Positions 46,142 to 56,907 of a DNA stretch of 64,000 bases are shown piece after piece (positions within the stretch are counted from its first letter, which is position 1; every line of letters starts with the position of its first letter). Under the pieces are notes generated by a model, which was given only the letters and a program-made list of their open reading frames with translations, was not told the DNA's origin and did no database searches. The translations under genes and the position numbers were made by a program. Origin of the DNA: Symbiodinium natans (taxonomy: Eukaryota > Sar > Dinophyceae > Suessiales > Symbiodiniaceae); the NCBI GenBank assembly GCA_905221605.1, contig CAJNDS010000027.1, positions 96,501-160,500 on the forward strand, given 5' to 3'.

Positions 46142-47037
46142 CTCCTCGCCAAAGATCTTGACAAACGGTGCCTGACACAAGGGGCAGGAGCTGCGCTCAG
46201 AGTTGTCGACGTTACGCAGCTTGCTGTATCTGCTGGAATCTGCAAATTCGTAAGCAGACCATCTATCCCCTCGTCAGCCTCGGAAAGCGAAACCTCCTCC
46301 AGGCCGATGGGCGCGCAATGCAACCTGAGTAAAAGCTGTGCCACGTCCCGGTAAGTTCGAAACATGCCGCATCAAACTCAAACATTTAAACACGTTTTAC
46401 TTTAAATGTAGTTTAGTAACCTTGGAGCAGCACACATTGCCGATACACACATGAGGTACAACATGGAACCCGTGATGATACACATTGCAGCGATCATAGG
46501 ATCTTCGCCTGGGAACGCCTCTGGTTCCAGAATGCGACCAGCGAGAGGAATGTGGAGCTCGTCCGGGGATTCCTTGGTTAGCTTCTTGATCGACACAGAT
46601 GCATCTGCAGTATGTAGCACCAACATGGAAACGGCTCACGGCAAATCATGCTAGGCATGCAGGTGAGCAGGTGATTGATTGCTTTGGGCGTACAGCAGCT
46701 GGTCTTTGCACACCGTGCAATGCATCGTGCAACAAGAAAAGCACCGCTCCCCCCCCCCCCCCCCCAATCTGCGCTTTACTAGCCATGGAGCCGTGGCGGC
46801 ATCGTGTCCGCACCTTGCGGCTTCAAAGCGAGCGCTGAAGGCTTGACGTCAGCAGTGCAGCATGGTGCAGCTACTAACAACGTTGGAACAATATCAGAGA
46901 TGCTTGCATGATTTTGCAGGCCTCTGGAAGGCTGCAACCTCGGCCCTCAGGTCGTCGACCTGCTTCTGCAGCTCGGACACCACGGAGTCCTCATTGGCAG
47001 CTCCAGCATGCTTCAGGGCTTTGTGAACTCCACTCAG
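46142..47037 (-). CDS. Unidentified protein with coiled coil and one membrane helix (partial)
   Basis: Minus-strand exons: about 47037-46922 (LSGVHKALKHAGAANED, then VVSELQKQVDDLRAEVAAFQ, a coiled coil), 46604-46421 (KKLTKESPDELHIPLAGRIL, then the hydrophobic MIAAMCIITGSMLYLM), 46324-46225 (LHCAPIGLEEVSLSEADEG), 46171-46142 (APFVKIFGEE, GTAACG donor). The last three close in phase: AG+G across 46421/46324, then whole codons across 46225/46171. The link from the coiled-coil exon to 46604 needs another exon. An exon-like SCIGMSVTHPDFSAMGSFHV near 47110-47200 may precede it. It lies about 650 bases downstream of the GST stop on the same strand. No family recognised. Confidence 0.55.
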
Positions 47038-47694
47038 GCTCAGACCAGGGCATGATATCATACAACATCTCTATAATTATTATTATTACAGACAAGGAAC
47101 ATGAGTGGCCACAAGGTCTGCCACCAGAACATGGAAGCTGCCCATGGCAGAAAAGTCGGGATGGGTCACCGACATTCCGATGCAGGAGCTTTGAGACATT
47201 CAGTCTAACTAGTCTAATGTTTCAATTGTCTGGAAATTAGCCGTTGCCAGCCATGGCTGGCTGTTCAGGCGTGTCTGTGCGTGTGTCTCGGCTCTGCCGT
47301 GAGTCGCATCACATGCGATGCTGTCTCTGCTGTTTTCAGTCACAAATACTCACCTTTGCCACACTGCTTTCAATCGAAACAGCTACAGCGATGGCAGCTT
47401 TAGTGGCGAGTGATGCTGACGTCCCAAAAACACACTTTCAAGCAGACACACGACGAGTTGCGGAAGCTCGTTGTACCTGGATTTTTGCAAGTTTGCAAGT
47501 TCACTTTACACTTGCGTCGACAAGGACCACCGCCCGTTGGGTGCGAGCTGATGGTAAACTGTCTCCCAGCTTCCCATACACGATAGAAGAAGAACATCGC
47601 CCCATTGCAGCTGCTGGAATTCGCACACATCCTTCCAGGAGGTTGTCGGCACGGAGCGATTCTCTGCCGCGATGCTCTGCTCCGCCTCGATGCT

Positions 47695-49823
47695 CTACTT
47701 CTTCTCAGGAATGGTGAACTGGGCCGCATTGGCTCCGATTTCCGCCTTTGCCGCAGTAGTATCATGAAGCTCAGACCAAGAACTCATGGCACACACATAC
47801 ACACATGCACACACACACAGACATACATACATGCATACATACATACAGACATACATACATAACAAATAAATTAAATAAATAAACAAAAAATAATATTGAG
47901 AAACAATAAATAAATACGAATACATATACGTACACAGAGACCTCCACATGAAAAGACTCACCAAGTGTCTTCGAAGTGGAATACAATCAGCACCGAACAT
48001 CTGGATGCAATCTGGTTGCTTCAATATCCGCCTCTGTTGCCCAGGGTGGGCCAAAAAATGCTGGCCTGAGAGCAGCTCGAGCATGGTGCGCACTCACCAA
48101 GCAGTCCGCAACACGATGTTGGCCGTTTATTCAAGACGATATTACATTGAAGACGTTGCTTCATCGGGTTTGCACAGTATTTATTTGCTGACAACATTTA
48201 TCAACAAATTTCGTCCAGATGTCACCAGCTATGTACCTGGTCAAGTTTGAGCTGGTGACCGTTTTGTTCTATTCTATTCATACGAGGTCATCGTCGGACT
48301 GCATGATCGCGCCGGGCTTCCTGGAACATAGACACATTACTGCCTCGCCCTGGCTGCTCACCTCGCGAAGGGGATCGTCAGGCCAGTCTTGAAGGACGGC
48401 CGTTCGTGCAAGTGCTGGAGCCAGGCCTTGCAGGCCAACAAGTCACTACATCTCGCAGCTTCTCAACTTCGGCTCTCGGTGGATGCAGCGGTTGTGTGTT
48501 GGACCAGCAGCTGATGAGGTATTCGATCAGGCCTGGAGCTTCTTCATGTGACTGATGTCGACGCAAGCCCAGTATGCACTGGCAGCCTCATGGCAACAGC
48601 TGAGGGACTTCGGATCCAAACACTGATCTGCCAAAAGTGCTATGACGGCGCACACTGGCCACTGTACATGTCTGCCCAACCCCGTCAGCGTCCCGCGCCG
48701 AAATCTACCGACCAGTCAGACGCCGAAGTGCATAAGCAAAGCATGCAACATCGACTGCAGAGACCTGCATGGCAAACGACTTCCAACTCATTTGGTCACA
48801 CTTGCACACACACACACACAAAATCCCAGCATGAGGTTTATGAGAGACAACTCGCACAGACCCGCCTCCTCGCCAAGGAGAAAGGGCCCCTTGCTATCGC
48901 AAAGCTGGTCGTCCTGACATGCCAGGCGAGCGCAACACTCGAGGACGCATCACAAAGAGGAACAAACCTGCCCAAACCGACAAAAACATCACCATGCCAG
49001 TGCGGTCCAACCAAGCAAGAGCCATTGCGAGCAAGCGTCCAACATCTGAAGGCATCGCTCGGCTTCTTTGCCAAAACGCGCGATTGAAAAACTGTCAACT
49101 TCTCCTTTCGTCGCGGCGATGCGGTTGAAGTACATGCTTTGACCTTGCCACACGAAATGAGCTTGCCAACTGTCGCACAGCTTCTGACCATGAGAAAAGT
49201 CGAAGCTCGCTGATGCATTTGGCAAGACACGAACATTGCCTTGCTCGTGCCAAGTCACCCATCATGGGTCCAAGTGCACTGACTTGCCAGTACAGCCACT
49301 GCTTGCATTGCAGATGCTTCTCCAGGTTTGTTTCCTTCGTTGGGAGCAAGTTGCTATTCAATGTTTCGCATATGTACTCCAAGATTGCACCGGACTCTGC
49401 CACTGCCACATTCCTCTCACGGTCAATGAGCGCAGGAATCCGACCATTCGGGTTGATCTTCAGAAACTCTGATGACTTTTGCTCATTCTTCGCAAAATCC
49501 ACAAGGCACCAGTCGTAGGGAAATTGAAGCTCTTCAAAAAGAATGGGGAGCTTCCATCCATTCTGTGTGGCGTAGATCAAACAGCAAAAGCGCGAGTGAC
49601 CAGAGGGCTTCCAGGCATCCTCAAAGCTGATCTGCCGGGCTAGTTGGGACTTTCCAGGTGTTCGGGTGACCGCCATGCTTGCAAAGCACAGCGACGAGGC
49701 AAACCAACAAGCCAGGCCAGCCGCTGACACACGGAAAACAGCAGAATAGCTCTGCTTGAGCCGCTGTCTGTGAGGAGTGATGCGTACATCACGCACGTGC
49801 TGCCCTGACCAACCTGCCGACAT
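47695..49823 (-). CDS. Glutathione S-transferase, Ure2p/YghU (nu-class)-like, one internal exon missing
   Basis: Conjugates or reduces substrates with glutathione; the nu-like group often has disulfide reductase activity (family knowledge). Exons: 49823-49259, 49143-49037, 48913-48862, 48763 to about 48713, [one exon missing], 48426-48362, 48065-47999, then a last exon ending in a TAG stop at 47695-47697. The N-terminal thioredoxin fold shows TQNGWKLPILFEELQFPYDW, PNGRIPAL and AESGAILEYI (glutathione-binding Glu-Ser). The C-terminal helical domain shows WLYWQVSALGPMMG, YFNRIA, GPFLLGEE, VDVACFAYALRR and WLQHLHERP. The tail FFGPPWATEADIEA and ANAAQFTIPEKK matches the C-terminal extension of this group. 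Two starts are possible: 49823, adding 49 residues with a hydrophobic stretch (AGLACWFASSLCFA), or 49676. The first would give a signal-like leader. Introns use GT and GC donors. Confidence 0.93.
47786..47865. repeat. (CA)n/(CATA)n microsatellite in the last GST intron
   Basis: CACACACAC then CATACATACATA runs lie between the GST exon ending at 47999 and the terminal exon near 47750. Confidence 0.9.
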
Positions 49824-49869
49824 CCTGGCTGGCGGAGATTACCAAGGGTTATAGGTCCACACTAGCTGA

Positions 49870-50560
49870 CTGTGGTCTACTGACGCTCCCGGGCAAAATG
49901 ACTCGACACTTCCAAATCTCGCCTGCTATGGCAGCAGAAGGTTCAACATGCGCACCGAGCAGCCACAAGATCTCTACGATTTCCTAGCGAGCCTTCGCCA
50001 ATGTGCTATATTACTAGTACCCTCAGCATCCCTCAGCCAGCACCAGACCTTCCCAGGCTTGCGGCTGCTTGCAGTTGCTTTAAACGTGCGTCGACACATT
50101 CTGCAGGGCTCACCTCATTGCAAACGACGGTGCCGCGAGAAAGAAAAACCATGTGAGAACTAGTTTCCTTCACTGGCTGGCTGCGAGTGAGTGAGGGAGT
50201 GAGCTTGCTCAGCAACCTCATGTTTCCTCGCTCATTGTGGCACTCCTCCGCTTTTACGTGCACATGCTGAGAGGCTCGCCGGATTGGAGCTTCTTGCAAC
50301 ACAGGATGCGGCGATGGCATACAAAACCAAGAGGTGGGCCTTAATTGGTCGAACTGCAGCAATCGATGGCACTGCAGCCTTCTCACATCCCGACATTTGT
50401 GCGTGCTGCAGGACACATCATGCGCTCCATCATGCTCGCGTACGCTACAACTGCCCGGCGCGAACATCAAGGCCTGCAGTCTAAGACTTGCATTCTTGAG
50501 GCATTCTCCAGCTGCAGGACAGCTGACAGCAGATGCAGCTGTCTTGTGCGGAGCCCTTTG
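49870..50560. other. Upstream flank of the GST gene; no promoter motif recognised
   Basis: No TATA box or other core element is evident, as is usual in dinoflagellates. The long minus frame 50033-50617 has coding-like pockets (ECLKNASLRLQALMFAPG) but no splice support. Confidence 0.3.
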
Positions 50561-50589
50561 TCGGTAGCGACTCGTCGTGCAGAGCTTCA

Positions 50590-50699
50590 CTCTCCAATTC
50601 AATATCCGCCCCGCCATCCGAGTTGGCGACGTAGAAGACCCAGAGCCAGCGGTCTTGCCTGTCAGGAAGAAAATCGGGAGCTTCTACCAGCTTCAATAC
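50590..50699 (-). CDS. Exon candidate, unidentified
   Basis: It starts after TTTTAG|G at 50699 and reads VLKLVEAPDFLPDRQDRWLW then VFYVANSDGGADIELES. Strongly protein-like, acidic and aromatic-rich; no family recognised. A possible GC donor lies inside (after PDR). Neighbouring exon not found. Confidence 0.4.
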
Positions 50700-52354
50700 C
50701 TAAAACAGCACTTAGGTCGGGAGCTCAGCCTAATCAGTCTTTGCCAAGATGTGCCAAGACGAAGTTGGTTGCTAAGGATCAGTAGATATCTGTCGCCACT
50801 TCCTCTTACGCTTGATTGGTTTCTTCACTTCTGCAGTTACGGAAACTCTGTCTTTGAGACCGGAAACCCTCCTTCCACTCGCCTCCCTTCAGTGCTCTTA
50901 AGCTTTTTAACGTAGTGCCTTCTATGTCGACGAGCAATGAACTCATCACTGTGGAGCCGTTTACAAGGCGTTGCCTCAGCAAGCGCTGCGTGAAGCTCCG
51001 TAGAGGCCTGCGAGGCTTGCGAGGTGGACAAATCTTAGTCGGACGTGTGGGGAAATGTGCAGCCCAAATCTGTGCCTCTTTGTGGATGTCATTGCAGCAA
51101 CTGAGGCAAGGACGCTTCAATGGCTTGACAAAGGGGCCTTTGAAGTCACGGAGTCACGGACACTTGACATCACAAAGCACACTAGAATGCGAACCTAATG
51201 TCGTCAGTAAAGTCTCGAAGCTCATAGCATACCAGGGAAGCATGACGAAGGCTCTGGGCCCCAAGGAGCACGCGCTGCGACTGCAGCAACTCGCTGCTCA
51301 GAACCCTGGCCAATGCACAACTTCGACTTACCAGCGCCTGCCACCGTGCCCGAAGGCTTTTAAACTCTTACAGACATTTTAATAGTGAAGCATTGATACT
51401 GGAGAGGCTAGCCGCTACTAGGTAGCTATAAATACCAGTTAAACAAGGTAAAGCATCAGTCGTGAACTGCGACATTGCCGGCTTGGTTGGCATGCAGGTT
51501 GCAGAGGGGCCTGCGGCAAATGCAGCCGCCGCGCCATCAGCCCGGTGACCTTAACCGCTCAGCAAAGAGATGTTGCGATGCAAACCCGTACATCATATTA
51601 TCCATCTGTTCCTCGTGTGCTTCTCGCATGTTTCTTGTATGTTCCTCGTCCCCGACTTCACACCGAAACGGACCGCAACACTCAGGAGGGCACGTCGCGC
51701 AGCCACGGCTCCCAGTTTGCCTTGCCTCCCGCAAAACCCTTGCCTCCCGCACAACCCCGCACAGACGCCGCACATAGACACGTGGACTCAGATGCAAGTA
51801 GAGATAGAGTGAGAGGGCGCAAGAACCGGAGAGAGGAGGAAAGAGCGACAGACCAGAGGCAAAGCCTTCCGACCTGAATGGACGTACGGGACCGACAAGC
51901 AGTCGAGGGGGTGGCTCAGAGATCTATTTAGGGTTCTGGCACATGTCGTGCTGTGAAACTCTTAAACCCTGAAGAGCCCGAAAGTTTGAGTACGAAAAGG
52001 CGCCCTCTGCTAGCTAACGGTCCCGACAAAAATCGATGGCCCCAATTTGCAGCAATGCAACTTTGCATTGGGCTGTTTGTCAGGCCTGTGGCGGCAGTGC
52101 TGCCGTTCTCCAGATTCAGTGGCCCAGTACCTCACGGAAGAAGTTGGTTGTGCTGGCTTGGAACAGCTCGGACTCAAGTCCAAGCGTTCTAGCATGGCAG
52201 GCCTGTAGGGGCCTGGTAAATGATGGGTCGCGCATCCAGCTTCTTCTGGAAATTCCTGCCGTCTGCGATGTCTGTGTATGATACACGTCTCAAGCAAACA
52301 TCAGCTTTCGGTCGACAGCAGTGGAAGAAGCCTCGAAACAGCCAACTTGCACAC

Positions 52355-52735
52355 GGCACTGCTCTGTCGATCCCTGCACGTGAAGCCTGCAACGCTTCTC
52401 CAGGTAGTTGATGCGGTCCCAAAGCTGGGCCACCTCGGTGGCAATGCGAACATGACCAGAACCGTATTTTGTGAGTCAGACCTCAAAATCGACAAAGCCT
52501 TTGCGACACTGCTCACACTGCAGGCCCCCCTCTGCCCACCTCTTCATGGCCAGCGGTCTCCGGAGCTCCTGCGCCCTTGCTAGGCAGCCGGCCCGACCTT
52601 TGCAGACTCAAGCTTATGGTGAGTTTGCAAATCTCAGCAAGTCTTCAACCTCCCTGTCCGCCAGAAGTCCGATCAGTTGTCGATATCTTGCACTTGGACT
52701 TAGTCTTTCTGAGCTGCAGGCGCCAATGCTGAGCT
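52355..52735 (-). CDS. Unidentified protein fragment with a CxxC pair and coiled coil
   Basis: Minus-strand exons: about 52735-52670 (RQLIGLLADREVEDLLR); an exon ending at 52482 (AMKRWAEGGLQCEQCRKGF, GT donor); 52433-52355 (AG|G acceptor, VAQLWDRINYLEKRCRLHV, GT donor). The junction 52482/52433 keeps whole codons but implies a very short 48-base intron. The C-x-x-C could be half of a zinc site, but the partner cysteines were not found. A further stretch about 52215-52330 (YTDIADGRNFQKKLDARP) may continue it. Confidence 0.42.
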
Positions 52736-53189
52736 GGACTCCAGCTGATCCAGCAAACTGTCCGTGACCTCGGGCGTTTTTGGGGAATGTCCCAGCGACA
52801 TCACGAATCACGAAGAGGAAGCATACCTCAACCGATCACTGCCCTCGACTCGAACGATGTGACAGGAAGCTTCAGATGCTGGGCTTGGCGCATTGCCGAC
52901 TACCTGCAGAACACGTCTATCTGGTCAACTAGGGATTCGGAGTATGTAAAACTGTTTAGACGACCTAAATACGCCAAGGCCCTCAGGCCGAAGGAGGAGG
53001 GCAATGCAACCGTCGCAAGTTCTTATGCTCTGTAGCCATGTCGTGCTTCTTAGCTTCCGTGGTACGGAACCTTTTTATCACCATGGCAAGCAGACAAGCA
53101 CTTTGCTGTGTTTTTTCCCGCCAGCACCACGTTCCGCATTTCAGACCTATCGAACCAAGATATGGAGGAAAAGCCCAGGTGGCCTGGAG

Positions 53190-53410
53190 ACAGGGCCTTC
53201 AAGGGAGCTTCTGGGGCAAGAGGGTGGGCAAGTAAACAGACTAGCTTCACTGGCAGCCACCTAGTCACAGTCTGGGGCGGGTCTGAAAGACCTTGATAAG
53301 CCCTGGAGATTGGGGGAACGAATCTTCAAGGGAGATTCTGGGAGCTCCTGGGGCGGAGGACGTAAGCAGACTAGCTTCGCTGGCACCTCGAGGTGCCAGC
53401 TTTTCAAGGT
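53190..53410. repeat. Diverged duplication ending in a 16-bp palindrome
   Basis: CTTCAAGGGAGCTTCTGGGG with CAGACTAGCTTCACTGGCA (53197-53260) is repeated as CTTCAAGGGAGATTCTGGG with CAGACTAGCTTCGCTGGCA (53326-53388). The second copy ends in the perfect palindrome GGCACCTCGAGGTGCC (53383-53398). Confidence 0.65.
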
Positions 53411-53599
53411 AAGAACGCCTGAAGAGTATCAGAGAGATAGTTGAGGTACCGCACCCCCACCCACCTAGGTGCATCCCCCGTAGCCGACGGGCCGGTGCGC
53501 TGGGGGCAGTGGACAGCCCCCGAACTGCCACTGAAAGGCCGGGGGCCCCCTGGGGATCCTTTTGGGACTTTCTTGACTCGCTGCTGACGTGTTCTTAGC

Positions 53600-55000
53600 A
53601 GGTTGGCCCTGCAGGGTCCAAAGCTTCCAGAACACGGCAAATTAGTGACGCCAGCTATGAACGCATAAGAGGCAGTGTTGGGCAAGTGGCTAGCAGCATT
53701 GCAGAGAGACGACTGAGGACGGGCGCTGGAAACCAAAACGATGACATGAAGTTGGCTCAGCCGGTCCTCGCATGTCCTAGGTCCAAGAATATCCGATCCC
53801 AACGTACACAGGCCTCCGGTTTCAAGGCAAGCTCCTGGTCTGCAGTCTCTGCAGGAGTTTCCGACGGTGAGATTGCCTGAACTGCAACAGTGCAACACTG
53901 GTGCAACAGTACGCAACGGCACATAACACAACTTTGTTAGCTGACCTGATGGGTCCTGGTGGAACACACCTAGCTTGAGAGATGTGTTTCATGAAACAGC
54001 ACCAAGTATTCTTGGAGTGACATCAACTGACGCCCACCTTCTCATCAGTTTCATCGCCCTCTTCCTCAAGCAAGGCCTCGGTTAGTAAGCTCATACTTTC
54101 AGAATAATGAAAAAGTCGCCGGATGGCACTCCTGTTCCTTCAAGGCCTGGGGCAATCTTGGCTCGTGATGATTGAAACACTCTTGACGTCTGCTCTGGGG
54201 CTCGTTTGCTTCAAGATCGTCTTATGGCGGTTTGCGAAACACCCTTGTCGCAGGACCTCCCCCGCTGCTATAAACCCCTGCCACGACAGCGCAGTTTCAC
54301 TAAATTACAAGCCGTTGTCGCGGAGAGGGGTTGTCGCAGAACCGACCCTTCTGTTCAAGCTTTTGTCGCGCCTGGGACCAGCAGAGCCTGTTACAAGCCC
54401 AGAGTATGTGCATGCTGCCATATTAAAGAATAATCATAATAATCATAATCATAATAATCATAATCATAATCATAATCATAATAATCATAAACAAATCATC
54501 TTCTGCCTTCCGCCGTGTTAGCCTGTGAGCCCGCGCACGCCACTCGCCAGCTGAGCTTTTGCGCTGCGGCGTTGAGGAGGACCTAAGCCATGCTCCGACA
54601 AAGCAAGTTGCATAAGCAACCCTAAACCATGATGATGTCAGGGTGGCCCAATGTCATCCAATGTCATGCTGGGCACGATGAGACAGGAATGTGTTCTCAA
54701 CAGAAAGCAGGCTTGTGAGCTCGGATTCGCGCAGAGCTCGCTGGATAGTCGGAGTTGCATCTGACAACCTACACTTCACGCTTTCACGTATTCTCACGCG
54801 CTTTAGTATCACCATTATCTCTTTTGTCTTCGCTTGCGTTTTAGCTTGCATCGGTTATCACATGCGTCTGTGTTTAGGGTTGGGGTTAAGGTTCAGGATT
54901 TGGGGTTTAGGCTCAGGATCTAGGGTTTCGAGATTCGGGCTTGGGCGTTCTCAGGGCTTAGGGCTGGGTTTAGGGCCTAGCAGAGCTCAGGATTTCGGGC
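53600..55000. other. No assignable gene; repeats at the right end
   Basis: The minus frame 53404-53967 (187 codons) is long but matches nothing. An AATCAT/AATAATCAT microsatellite runs from about 54421 to 54497. From 54870 a degenerate telomere-like text (GTTTAGGGTTGGGGTTAAGG) extends to about 55030. Confidence 0.45.
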
Positions 55001-55149
55001 TTAGGGTTGGGGAGAGGTTAGGCGTCCACGGTATGGCTTTGGGGCTTAGTGTTCGCTTTGGTGGGCTGTGCTGGGGTTCTCAGGCCATGTCGCTTCACTT
55101 GAGTTCCTTCGGGGTTTCGTGACTCGCAAGCAAGACTCGGCATGACGAC

Positions 55150-55620
55150 TTGGCTGGAGGGTCTCGGAGGACTGTTGTCCTTTACGGGTTTGCAGTTAAA
55201 ATGTGCGCATGAAAAGACACATGTTAGACGAAAAGAAATACACAAGAATGAGATGAAGCAAACACCAACGAGTCCTGCGAACACACGTCCATTCTGATAG
55301 GCTTTATCGGTCTGTGGGGGGTCTAGCTGTGGACCTGCTGTCAGGTCCACTGATGGCAACTGTTGGGGCTGCCGTGTGCTACGGATAAGGCACCTGCATG
55401 GTGACACAGGTTGATACGCATCAACTTCTATTCCGGGTCCAAGCAGGAGAAGTGAGCCTAGCATGCGGTCCCATAGATCCCCTGACAAGGAGAGCACTGT
55501 CGGCGAAGATCTGACAACTCCACCTCGGCCTGGCACGGGGGTCAGCTAGACGCGAAGCAGACAGTTAGCAATCGCATACCAAGAACATAGAGGTTTCTGG
55601 CATATCTTCGCAGGGTCGAA
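55150..55620 (-). CDS. Exon candidates with a membrane helix, unidentified
   Basis: The minus frame 55536-55018 reads SSPTVLSLSGDLWDRMLGSL, then QPQQLPSVDLTAGPQLDPPQ, then the hydrophobic FAGLVGVCFISFLCISF. Just upstream, about 55565-55620, LRRYARNLYVL ends at a GTATGC donor. Together they suggest a small single-pass membrane protein. Exact boundaries unknown. The 3' part of the frame runs into the telomere-like text and is probably not coding. Confidence 0.35.
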
Positions 55621-56389
55621 GCCACTGGAGCAGCTTCTTTTTTCATGGTTCAGGGCGTAAGCAAGGTTTGGATGCCCATATTGGGCCTCTGCCCACTGGA
55701 TTCAGCCTACGCAGACCTACTCAAAAATGAGCATGCAGTAAAAGTACTTCGCTGCCTTGACTGTTGTATAGGTGTTTGGCGAAATCTCAAACGCGATGAT
55801 GTAAGGCAAGGTGCACGCTTTCGTTCAGGTTTTTAAGTACTCTGCCGCCTCTTCTGCTGACGATGCACGTGAGAAGATGGCAGCTAAAATGTCAAGAGTC
55901 GGCCCCCAATTTGCGCTGCCTTGGCCTTGATCTGCCTTGAGTGGTGGCTTCGTCCCCTGGACTCAGATCCCGGACCCAACCGTTTGCCTCAAGTCCAGGG
56001 GGGCCTCTCAGGGGTTTCTGCTGGGTTTACTTTTGCCATCCAGGGCCTTCTGGCTCTGCTCTGCCATGCTCTGCTGAAGCGCCCGAATCAGCTGCTTGTG
56101 ACCTCAGTCGAAGAAACTTACAGATATGTCGCGCAGATACTAGTACTGCATGAAATCCAGCTGTGCTACGCTGCCTTCAACATCCAGCTGAGATCGCTGA
56201 ACAATCATCGCAGGGTGGGAGGGATGGGAACAAAACAACTGCAGGCCCCTGCAAGAAACAGCCGCAACCCGCCCAATGGCACTCGCCCAATGCACAACGT
56301 ACTAGCCAGAACTGCTGCAATAGCTCATGACCAAGTCAAACATGCCAGTGGCAACACCAAGACAAGGACGCTCGACTCTCACAGATCCC

Positions 56390-56516
56390 ATATATATATA
56401 TATATTTTGTAGTTAATTTATTTATTTATATTTATATTTATATTTATATTTATATTTATATTTATATTTTTCTATACACATACATATATATATATATGTG
56501 TATATATATATATATT
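56390..56516. repeat. (AT)n and TTTATA microsatellites
   Basis: ATATATATAT, then about ten TTTATA units, then ATATATATGTGTATATATATAT. Confidence 0.92.
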
Positions 56517-56907
56517 ATGCCCTAACGTGCACCCCGCACGACCGGATTTAAAGGTAAACTGAGCTCCGCGGCTTTCGCAGCTTGCTGTGGCCTCGGCTGC
56601 CTTCTGAGACAGCTGCTGGCGAGCCTGCCAAGTGAAATTTCGTAGCATGAGCACTGAACTCACTGAACCCAAATGCATCTCCAGCAGCCGGCTGAAATTC
56701 TTTGCTCCAAGCTGTTTCCGTTGATGCATCAGCGAAGGCTCTTCCTTTTTTTTTTTGTTCTTGCTCAGCGGCTAAGCCCTTGCGGACAGGTGCGAGGGTC
56801 ACGCGGCGGTCACGGACTACTCCTATATCGAAGGGGAGGGGCCTGTGCACCACGCGGGATCGTGTGAGATCACTCTAAGGAGGAGGCTGTACAGAAACGA
56901 AGCGAGG

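Noticed and set aside
46142-46260. RING-like reading with CPLCQAPF
   Set aside because: It needs a frame that does not close with the upstream exon. The alternative frame closes in phase on both sides, and no other RING cysteines were seen.
53404-53967. 187-codon minus frame
   Set aside because: Cys/Ser/Pro-rich without motif; overlaps a duplicated, palindromic stretch; no splice or family support.
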